Of a stretch of 12,190 nucleotides of DNA, positions 5,579 through 11,852 are shown piece by piece (within the stretch, counting starts at the first letter, position 1; each line of letters opens with the position of its first letter). The stretch covers positions 1 to 12,190 of the forward strand of contig PWVP01000138.1 in NCBI GenBank assembly GCA_003561815.1, in the 5' to 3' direction. Position numbers and translations under genes: made by a program. The notes below the pieces were generated by a model. That model was not told the DNA's origin and searched no databases. It was given only the letters and a program-made list of their open reading frames with translations. The DNA comes from Campylobacterota bacterium. GTDB lineage: Bacteria; Campylobacterota; Campylobacteria; Campylobacterales; SZUA-545.

Positions 5579-7107
5579 TAGAGCGGATTGTCATCAAAGA
5601 GGCGCTGACCTTTCAGCACGCCGAACTTCGCCCCGATCGGGGGCTAAACATCTTCTCCGGCCCCAGCGGTGCGGGCAAATCGGTACTGATGGGCTCCATT
5701 CTGGCGCTCTTTGGCCTCAAGGATGCCCAGGCGACCCTCTCGGAGGCGACCCTTAAGCCGAGTAAAAACCTCTCTGATCTGCCGGTGGCGATCGAGGATG
5801 AGCTGATTGTGCGCCAGCTCAAACGGGAGAAGGTGCGCTTTTTTGTCAACGATAGCCAGATTGGTCGCGCCGCACTCAAACAGCTCTTTGGGGGCCATGT
5901 GCGCCACCTCTGTCAGCGCGAGAGCGACGATCTCGCCTCTGCGAGTCTGCTCGGTCTGCTCGATGCGATCGCGGCTGGCGAGGCGCCGGCGCACCAAAAG
6001 CAGCTTGAGAGCTACCAGAAGAGCTACGAGCGCCACTGTGTACTCGGTCGCGAGCTTGAGCGCCTTAAAGAGCAGGAGGGGCGCGCCCAAGAGCTTAAAG
6101 AGTTTGCCCTCTTTGAGATTGAGAAGATTGAGTCGATCGCGCCTGAGCCCGGGGAGTACGAGCACCTGATGGCCCTGAAAAAGCGGCTCTCTAAAAAGGA
6201 GAAGATCGCCGAGCTGATTGAGGCTTTAGCTCCGCTGCGTGAAGGGGGCGCGTCGGTGCATGAGCTTTATGAGCTTTTGGGGGTGGATAGCACCCTCTTT
6301 AGTGAAGCGATAGGCGAGCTGGAGGGGGCGATCGAAAACGCGCTCAATGATATCGAGGAGCTAGAGGGGGCCGATCCGGAGAGGCTACTAGAGCGCATTG
6401 AGGCCCTCTCTGGGCTGATTCGCCGCTATGGCGGCATCGAGGAGGCGCTGGAGCATGCGAAAGCAAAGCGTATCGAGGTGGCCAACTTCGATTCGATCGG
6501 CGAAGAGATTGAACGGCTCACGCTTGAACTTAAGCAGCAGGAAAAAGCGATCGAGACGCTGCGCCAGTCGCTTTTAAAGGCGCGCCAAAAAGCCGCCTCC
6601 CATCTGGCCGGGTCAATCAGCGCCACGCTGCGCCAGCTCTTTTTGCCCGAGGCGCGCTTGAGCATCGAGGCGGGCTTGCCGGATGCCTGGGGCGGTCACC
6701 GGGTGCATCTGCACCTCAATGGCGTCGATTTAGAGCGCATCAGTGCCGGGGAGTTTAATCGGTTGCGACTCGCGCTTTTAGAGGCGCGAATGGGGTTTGA
6801 GGATCCATCGGAGCGATCAATTCTCTTTCTAGATGAGATTGACGCCAATGTCAGCGGCGAAGAGGCGGCGGCTATTGCGCGGGTGCTCAAAAAGCTGGCC
6901 GATCGCTATCAGATCTTCGCCATCAGCCACCAGTCACAGCTAACCAGCAAGGCCGACTGCCACTATCTGATCACAAAAGAGCAGGGCGCAAGCCAGGTGC
7001 GCGCCCTAGAGCGCCAAGAGCGCATTCAGGAGATTGCGCGCATCATCAGCGGCGAGGCGGTCACCGACGCCGCCTTAGAGCACGCCAGAAGGCTGCTTGA
7101 GGAGTAG
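5575..7107 (+). CDS. recN: DNA repair protein RecN (SMC-like ATPase)
   Basis: RecN is a cytoplasmic SMC-like ATPase that acts on DNA double-strand breaks before RecA-dependent recombination. The 510-residue protein begins with the ABC head: Walker A 'GPSGAGKS' at 29-36 (most RecN have GETGAGKS). A long Glu/Lys/Leu-rich region, about 145-340, reads as the two coiled-coil arms with 'EGRAQELKEFALFEIEKIE' typical of the family. The C-terminal half-head has the signature motif 'ISAGEFNRLRLAL' from about 389 (canonical LSGGE), Walker B 'ILFLDEID' ending near 423, and the switch 'ISHQ'. Length is close to that I recall for H. pylori RecN and shorter than E. coli (553). The ATG lacks a good Shine-Dalgarno of its own; the overlap with the preceding 7-codon ORF may supply ribosomes. 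In Campylobacter and Helicobacter recN follows nadK; here it follows the groESL control region instead. It ends one base before the stop of the converging nusA. Confidence 0.95.
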   Translation: MIERIVIKEALTFQHAELRPDRGLNIFSGPSGAGKSVLMGSILALFGLKDAQATLSEATLKPSKNLSDLPVAIEDELIVRQLKREKVRFFVNDSQIGRAALKQLFGGHVRHLCQRESDDLASASLLGLLDAIAAGEAPAHQKQLESYQKSYERHCVLGRELERLKEQEGRAQELKEFALFEIEKIESIAPEPGEYEHLMALKKRLSKKEKIAELIEALAPLREGGASVHELYELLGVDSTLFSEAIGELEGAIENALNDIEELEGADPERLLERIEALSGLIRRYGGIEEALEHAKAKRIEVANFDSIGEEIERLTLELKQQEKAIETLRQSLLKARQKAASHLAGSISATLRQLFLPEARLSIEAGLPDAWGGHRVHLHLNGVDLERISAGEFNRLRLALLEARMGFEDPSERSILFLDEIDANVSGEEAAAIARVLKKLADRYQIFAISHQSQLTSKADCHYLITKEQGASQVRALERQERIQEIARIISGEAVTDAALEHARRLLEE

Positions 7108-7108
7108 G

Positions 7109-8257
7109 CTAGCTGCCAAAGAGGGCGTTAAGGGCCGAGAGATCGCCGCTCTTTTTCTCCCCTTCACCCGCTTCGTGCTCGGCGGCGGCCTCCACCTCCT
7201 CCAGCTCAATCTCATGGCCGGTCAGCATGGAGGCGAGACGGATATTGATCCCCGACTTTCCGATCGCTTTAGCCTTCTGATCCGAGCCGATGGTGACAAT
7301 CGCTTTAGGGCGGGGGTCTTCGCTCCCCTCTTCGGGGGGCTGACAGACCACATTATTCACAATCGCCGGACTCATCGCCCGGGAGATAAAGATCTCAGGC
7401 ACCGGTGAGTAGTTGATCACATCGATACTCTCGTTGTGCAGCTCCTGACTCACGGCGTTGATGCGCACCCCTTTAGTCCCCACCGTCGCCCCCACGGGAT
7501 CGACATGGGGCTTGAGGCTGGTCAGGGCGACTTTGGCCCGCTCACCGGGGATGCGCGCACACCCCTCGATCACGATTGAGCCATCGGAGATCTCGGGCAC
7601 CTCCAGCGCCAAAAGCTCCTCTAAAAAGCGGGGCGTGGTGCGCGAAAGCTCGATCTTAATCCCCTCGCGCATATTCATATGAACCCGCTTGACGATAGTC
7701 TGAACCGTCTCGCCCACGCGAAAGCGCTCGCCTTTTATGCGGTTCTTTTTAGGGAGTACGGCGCGCACCTCACCCATCTCGATATAGGTGCTCTCCTCGG
7801 CATCGACACGGGTGACCACGCCGGAGATGAGCTTGCCGACTTTGGATTTGTAGTTCTCATACACCACATCTTCGGTGAGTCTTTGAAGCTCGCGTTCAAG
7901 CTCCTGGTGCAGAATCATCGCCGCGGTTCGGCCAAAGCCCTCCAGGGTGATCTCCTCATTGAGCTCATCGCCCACTTCGGCGGCGGGATCGAGCTCGCGC
8001 GCCTCCTCTAAAGAGATGACGGTGTTTTTAAGCTCCTCATCCTCCAGCCGCTCATCATCCGCCTGCACAACGGCGATCTTTTGATAGAGCCGGTAGTTGC
8101 GCCTCTCCTCATCCAGCTCGGCATCAAACTCAAAGGCGTCACCCAAAATCCGCTTGGCGGTGTTGATATAGGCGTTTTTGAGAACAGATCGGACCGCTTC
8201 GGCTTCCAGACCCTTCTGGTGGGCGAGCGCATCCACAATATCGAGAATTTTTTCCAA
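7109..8257 (-). CDS. nusA: Transcription termination/antitermination factor NusA
   Basis: NusA binds RNA polymerase and nascent RNA, promoting pausing, hairpin folding and antitermination. The 382-residue protein has the N-terminal RNAP-binding domain ('MEKILDIVDALAHQKGL...'), an S1 domain from about 138 ('GKLISGVVTRVD'), KH1 with the 'VGTKG' loop (GxxG at 260-263, inside the hallmark 'VDPVGATVGTKGVRI'), and KH2 with 'GKSG' at 333-336. It lacks the C-terminal AR repeats of E. coli NusA (495 residues), as usual for this phylum; the tail is a short acidic/Ala stretch. The start is TTG at 8257: it gives the family's 'MEKILDI' N-terminus and has AGAGG eight bases upstream. An out-of-frame ATG lies five bases earlier (8260-8262) and would compete for the same site. 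It does not sit beside infB or rimP in this window. Confidence 0.96.
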   Translation of the reverse strand: MEKILDIVDALAHQKGLEAEAVRSVLKNAYINTAKRILGDAFEFDAELDEERRNYRLYQKIAVVQADDERLEDEELKNTVISLEEARELDPAAEVGDELNEEITLEGFGRTAAMILHQELERELQRLTEDVVYENYKSKVGKLISGVVTRVDAEESTYIEMGEVRAVLPKKNRIKGERFRVGETVQTIVKRVHMNMREGIKIELSRTTPRFLEELLALEVPEISDGSIVIEGCARIPGERAKVALTSLKPHVDPVGATVGTKGVRINAVSQELHNESIDVINYSPVPEIFISRAMSPAIVNNVVCQPPEEGSEDPRPKAIVTIGSDQKAKAIGKSGINIRLASMLTGHEIELEEVEAAAEHEAGEGEKKSGDLSALNALFGS

Positions 8258-8412
8258 CGCATGAACCTCTGTTGATAGTTTTTGTTGCCGCTAGTGTATT
8301 TCAGCGCGCCTTTAGGCTTGATTAGTTTGCCCCTCGGGATACTCAGCCCCTTTTTAGCTGTTTTTAATTAAAATCGCCGATCTATTTTTGACGATGCAAG
8401 GTGGATGATTAT
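8258..8412. promoter_or_regulatory. Divergent promoter region between nusA and the HP0268-like gene
   Basis: This AT-richer gap serves both directions. For the plus strand, TAAAAT (8369-8374) follows a T-rich stretch (8351-8367), the usual look of Campylobacterota sigma70 promoters, which often lack a -35; a start near 8381 would leave about 30 bases of leader with the Shine-Dalgarno AAGGTGG at 8399-8405. For nusA, TACACT on the minus strand (8293-8298) is a weaker -10 candidate. No terminator or structured RNA was recognised. Confidence 0.45.
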
Positions 8413-8655
8413 ATGGAATTAAAGCTCGCGCGCACCGAACTGACGGGGAAGCCCAAAACAGTCTCGCTTCAAAAAGTGCTCGAAACGCTTAAAAACGATG
8501 GCAACTCGATTATCTACTTTGATAAAACCAACACCCACAAAGCTCTGATGGAGGCGATCAAAGAGTTTGAGGGCGCGGGCTATAGCGTCTACTTCCGGGA
8601 GGTTCGTTACGGTCTGGATGCGGATGACTACCTCTATCAGGTTCACCTCCTCTAG
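8413..8655 (+). CDS. HP0268-family small protein, putative nuclease
   Basis: An 80-residue protein when started at ATG 8413, the length I recall for H. pylori HP0268. An in-frame GTG at 8401 would add four residues but falls inside the Shine-Dalgarno AAGGTGG, so ATG is preferred. The sequence has a beta start ('MELKLAR'), a helix ('LQKVLETLK'), 'SIIYFDKTNTHKALMEAI', 'GYSVYFREVRYGLDADDY' and ends 'YQVHLL'; the 'THK.L..AI..F...G' and 'EVR....D..D(Y/F)LY..H' pattern fits HP0268. That H. pylori protein has been reported as a nicking endonuclease with purine-preferring RNase activity; whether this holds here is inference. Gene order (before miaB, 20 bases apart) also matches H. pylori. Confidence 0.75.
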   Translation: MELKLARTELTGKPKTVSLQKVLETLKNDGNSIIYFDKTNTHKALMEAIKEFEGAGYSVYFREVRYGLDADDYLYQVHLL

Positions 8656-8675
8656 GCGGCCTGACAAATCCCGCT

Positions 8676-9971
8676 GTGAAAAAGGTCTATATCCAAACAC
8701 TCGGTTGCGCCATGAATGTGCGCGACAGCGAGCACCTCTTCGCTGAGCTCTCTACTCGGGCTGATTACGATCGCACCGATCGGCCCGAAGAGGCGGATCT
8801 TATCCTGATTAACACCTGCAGTGTCCGGGAAAAGCCGGTCTCAAAGCTCTTCTCTGAACTGGGCCAGTACAACCGCATCAAGAAGCCGGAGGCGAAGCTC
8901 GGCGTGTGCGGCTGCACCGCCAGCCATCTGGGCGAGAGCATCCTCAAACGCGCACCGTATGTCAACTTCGTGCTGGGTGCGCGCAATGTCTCTAAGATTG
9001 TCGATATCGCCCAGCGCGATAAGGCGGTCGAGATCGATCTCGATCACGATGAGAGCACCTACCACTTTAGCGAACACCGCAGCAGCCCCTATCAGGCACT
9101 GGTCAATATCTCCATCGGGTGCGATAAGGAGTGCACCTACTGCATCGTCCCCCACACCCGAGGCAGCGAGGTGAGCATCCCCCCTAAGCTGATTATCGAC
9201 GAGATTAAGCGGGCGGTGGATCGGGGCGCTTTGGAGGTGATGCTGCTAGGGCAGAATGTCAACAACTACGGCCGCCGCTTTAGTGGCCCCGAGGCGCGTA
9301 TCGATTTTCCCGAGCTGCTTGAGCAGATTAGCCGCATCGAGGGGCTTGAGCGCATTCGGTTTCAATCCCCCCATCCGCTCCATATGGACGATCGCTTTTT
9401 GGAGGTGTTTGCCCATAATGAAAAGATTGTCAAACATATGCACATGCCCCTTCAGAGCGGATCGACGGCGATTTTGCGGGCGATGAAGCGGGGCTATAGC
9501 CGCGAGTGGTTTTTAGAGCGCGCGGCCAGATTGCGGCAGATGGTGCCGGGGGTGACCATCGGAACCGATATTATCGTCGCCTTCCCCGGTGAGAGCGATC
9601 GCGACTTTGAGCAGACGCTGGATGTGATGCGTCAGGTGGCTTTTGAGCAGGTCTTCTCCTTTAAGTACTCGCCACGCCCCCTAACCAAAGCGGCCCAGAT
9701 GCCAGGCGCGATCGATAACCAGGAGGCCTCAGCCCGGCTGGCGATTTTGCAGGCGCTTCACCGCGAGCAGCTCTCTATGGCGATGGCTGCCCAGGTGGGC
9801 ACCACCCAGCGAGTGCTCTTTGAGAGCCAGGAGGGTGAGTGGGTGCTAGGGCGGGGGGATAACTTCTATCTCATCAAAGCCCCCGCCGATAAGGCTGCTA
9901 AGGGGGAGATTCGATCGGTTCAGATTGTAATGGCCGATCGGGGCGCGCTGATAGGGACGCAGGTTGCGTAA
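8676..9971 (+). CDS. miaB: tRNA-2-methylthio-N6-isopentenyladenosine synthase MiaB
   Basis: MiaB is a radical-SAM methylthiotransferase that adds the 2-methylthio group to i6A37 of tRNAs reading UNN codons, helping frame maintenance. The 431-residue protein has the N-terminal MTTase domain with C11 ('QTLGCAMNVRDSE'), C48 ('NTCSVREK') and C80 ('CGCTAS') for the auxiliary cluster. The radical-SAM motif is C149-X3-C153-X2-C156, followed by 'IVPHTRG'; 'HMPLQSGS' and 'GTDIIVAFPGES' are also MiaB hallmarks. A C-terminal TRAM domain spans about 370-430. The start is GTG at 8676 with no convincing Shine-Dalgarno; it was chosen because it gives the conserved beginning '(M)KKVYIQTLGC'. Overlaps the next gene by eight bases. 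Confidence 0.96.
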   Translation: MKKVYIQTLGCAMNVRDSEHLFAELSTRADYDRTDRPEEADLILINTCSVREKPVSKLFSELGQYNRIKKPEAKLGVCGCTASHLGESILKRAPYVNFVLGARNVSKIVDIAQRDKAVEIDLDHDESTYHFSEHRSSPYQALVNISIGCDKECTYCIVPHTRGSEVSIPPKLIIDEIKRAVDRGALEVMLLGQNVNNYGRRFSGPEARIDFPELLEQISRIEGLERIRFQSPHPLHMDDRFLEVFAHNEKIVKHMHMPLQSGSTAILRAMKRGYSREWFLERAARLRQMVPGVTIGTDIIVAFPGESDRDFEQTLDVMRQVAFEQVFSFKYSPRPLTKAAQMPGAIDNQEASARLAILQALHREQLSMAMAAQVGTTQRVLFESQEGEWVLGRGDNFYLIKAPADKAAKGEIRSVQIVMADRGALIGTQVA

Positions 9972-10587
9972 GCGCCTTCTTTTCTGGCTGGTGCCGCTGA
10001 TGGGCTACGGGGTGCTCTGGCTCATCTTTCTGACCAACAAAAAGCGCTATCTGGGCACACCGCTGAGCGATGACAGTAAGCCGGTGGTGACGGTGTTTTG
10101 GCATGAACATATTCTCATGGCCCCTTACTGCTGGCGCTTCTTGCGCCAAAACCGCCCTGATGCGAAGGTGTTTGCGATGATTAGCGAACATAAAGATGGG
10201 GAGTATATTGCGCGCCTGGTGGAGCATATGGGTATTGAGGCGGCGCGCGGCTCCTCAACCCGTGGCGGCGCGCGGGCGCTGATTGAGGCTTTGCGCCGCA
10301 TTCAGCAGGGGTGGGATGCGGGCATCACACCCGATGGTCCCCGCGGACCGCGCCACAGTGTCGCGCCGGGGGTGGTGGCGCTGGCACAAAAAAGCGGGTG
10401 CCATATCGTCGCAATGCGCTATACTGCTACTCGGTACTGGCGACTAAAGAGTTGGGATCGCTTTATGGTGCCCAAGCCCTTTGGGACGATCACCTTAGAG
10501 GTGGGCGAGCCCTTTAGTGTTGAAAAGATGGAGTACGATGCGGCTAAAGAACTCATCGCAGCGCGCCTGGGAGCCCCTGAAAACTAA
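9964..10587 (+). CDS. DUF374 lysophospholipid acyltransferase family protein
   Basis: A 207-residue protein with an N-terminal hydrophobic segment (about 5-23), then the DUF374 version of the acyltransferase fold: 'VFWHEHILMAPY' with H47 as the probable catalytic His, 'SEHKDGEYIARLVEHMGI', 'RGSSTRGG' (95-102, the acceptor-binding motif) and 'TPDGPRGPRH' from 122. Members are inner-membrane-associated and expected to move acyl chains onto a lysophospholipid or lipid A precursor; the substrate of this branch is not established. The TTG start overlaps the miaB end by eight bases. It occupies the same place as HP0270 behind miaB in H. pylori. Confidence 0.9.
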   Translation: MRKRLLFWLVPLMGYGVLWLIFLTNKKRYLGTPLSDDSKPVVTVFWHEHILMAPYCWRFLRQNRPDAKVFAMISEHKDGEYIARLVEHMGIEAARGSSTRGGARALIEALRRIQQGWDAGITPDGPRGPRHSVAPGVVALAQKSGCHIVAMRYTATRYWRLKSWDRFMVPKPFGTITLEVGEPFSVEKMEYDAAKELIAARLGAPEN

Positions 10588-11098
10588 GCTGATTTTGCTC
10601 AGCTCGGTTCTGCTTTTAGGGGTGGCGCTCTTTGCCTACTACTCGCTTAGCAGCAGCTATGTCGCCTCGCGAGAAGCGCGCTCGCTCTATGAGGCGGGTC
10701 GCTATGAGGAGGCGCTGAAGCTGGCTAGAACTGTTCAGGAGAGCCACCTGTACAACATCATGGCCTTTTCGGTGATCGAGCAGTCGCGCATCGCGATACG
10801 GTGGGAGCAGTTTAATCACCAGGCGCGCGAGTATCGTAGACAAGCGGCTGAGATTTTAGCTCAAGACTCCATCGATTCAGCCGATCTGATCCGTATACGG
10901 CTGATGGCGGAGCTGGTGATCCATCAGCACGGGAAACTGGGCGATCCCGGCCCGATTCTGGCCAAAGAGATGATAGAGGAGGCCGATAGCCACTATGAGC
11001 AGTTTGCTTCCCTTTACACACAGATCACTGGAGATCCTCTCCCTAAAGTTTCTCGACCATCTGGAATCTTTCCATGGTCGCGCCCCAAAGACCACTAA
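10538..11098 (+). CDS. Membrane-anchored helical protein of unknown function
   Basis: Not recognised as a named family. From ATG 10538 the product is 186 residues: a short basic start, one hydrophobic helix (about 16-35, 'LILLSSVLLLGVALFAYY'), then a mostly alpha-helical region beginning 'ASREARSLYEAGRYEEALKLA', which looks like one tetratricopeptide-type hairpin. The orientation is probably N-in with the helical part in the periplasm, since the charged residues come before the membrane segment. The last 20 residues are Pro/Ser-rich. GGAG stands four bases before the chosen ATG; a GTG at 10517 would add seven residues. Either start lies inside the acyltransferase gene (50 or 71 bases of overlap), and the 3' end overlaps the recombinase gene by 104 bases if that starts at 10995. 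Confidence 0.75.
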   Translation: MRLKNSSQRAWEPLKTKLILLSSVLLLGVALFAYYSLSSSYVASREARSLYEAGRYEEALKLARTVQESHLYNIMAFSVIEQSRIAIRWEQFNHQAREYRRQAAEILAQDSIDSADLIRIRLMAELVIHQHGKLGDPGPILAKEMIEEADSHYEQFASLYTQITGDPLPKVSRPSGIFPWSRPKDH

Positions 11099-11852
11099 GG
11101 TCTACCGTCAGGTTCTTGATGAGGCGTTTACTCATATCGTAGTGGATGAGTCCACTCAGCAAATCAATCTCATGCCCTACCGGATCCATATCGCCCGTCA
11201 GCACCCCAGAACCATCGCCAAGAAACTGAGCGCGCTTCGCAGCTTCTTTGAGTGGCTGCGCGAGGCGGGGTATCGGTTTCGAACCAAGGGGGCTGACTCC
11301 ATCCAAACACCTAAAAGCCTCCCCAAACCGGTTAGCAATCAGCAGATTCAGGCAGCTTTAGAGGCCTCAAGCAGTGAGGATCGACTGATTTTGTGGATGC
11401 TCTATGGGTTGGGGCTTCGAATCGCGGAGCTGGCCAATCTTGAGATTGTCGATATCACACCGGGGTGGATTCGCGTCACCGGCAAAGGCGACAAGAGCCG
11501 AATGGTGCCGGTTCTGCCTACTCTGCAGAGGCTGATTGAGGCCCATCTTAACACCCACCAGCCCAAACGGTTTCTCTTTGAAAAAAGGCAGACCCGATTA
11601 AGCGAAAATCAACTAAGATACAGGCTATCTAGGTTGTTTAAAAAGGTTGGCCTCACCGTGACCCCCCACCAGCTTCGTCATGCTTTTGCCACCGAGCTGC
11701 TCAATGGCGGCGCGCGGATCTCCGATGTGAGCGAGCTGCTCGGACACGCACAGCTGGGTACGACCGAGATCTACCCCAAGCTCGCCGGTAGCACCAAGCT
11801 GCAGCACTACCTTAGCAGCCATCCACTCTGCAAGGGTGGGGATGAATCTTAG
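10995..11852 (+). CDS. Tyrosine recombinase/integrase (XerC/D-like)
   Basis: A 285-residue tyrosine recombinase with both standard parts: an N-terminal SAM-like core-binding domain (about 12-95, 'LEILSLKFLDHLESFHG') and the catalytic domain with the complete active-site set. These are R142 in 'GLGLRIAEL', K164 in 'TGKGDKSR', H225-X2-R228 in 'HQLRHAFATELL', H251 in 'LGHAQLGTTEIY', and the nucleophile Y260. Such enzymes cut and rejoin DNA through a 3'-phosphotyrosine link. It resembles general XerC/XerD-type proteins more than the longer single-unit XerH (362 residues in H. pylori). The start is uncertain: ATG 10995 has GGAGG 12 bases upstream and creates a 104-base overlap, while TTG 11004 or another later codon would shorten it. 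No att site, inverted repeat, transposase or phage gene is near, and it sits in line with miaB. Confidence 0.88.
   Translation: MSSLLPFTHRSLEILSLKFLDHLESFHGRAPKTTKVYRQVLDEAFTHIVVDESTQQINLMPYRIHIARQHPRTIAKKLSALRSFFEWLREAGYRFRTKGADSIQTPKSLPKPVSNQQIQAALEASSSEDRLILWMLYGLGLRIAELANLEIVDITPGWIRVTGKGDKSRMVPVLPTLQRLIEAHLNTHQPKRFLFEKRQTRLSENQLRYRLSRLFKKVGLTVTPHQLRHAFATELLNGGARISDVSELLGHAQLGTTEIYPKLAGSTKLQHYLSSHPLCKGGDES

Noticed and set aside
5644..6165. Minus-strand 173-codon Leu-rich frame in recN
   Set aside because: Shadow of the recN head and coiled-coil; Leu richness mirrors Glu/Lys codons on the other strand.
7679..8011. Plus-strand 110-codon frame in nusA
   Set aside because: Antisense to the S1 and N-terminal domains of nusA; no start signals or motifs.
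8841..9155. Minus-strand 104-codon frame in miaB
   Set aside because: Covers the cluster-binding region of miaB on the opposite strand and shows no independent coding signals.
10995..11852. Phage or integrative element carrying the recombinase
   Set aside because: No tRNA, direct repeats, phage genes or transposase in view, and the gene overlaps conserved neighbours on both sides.
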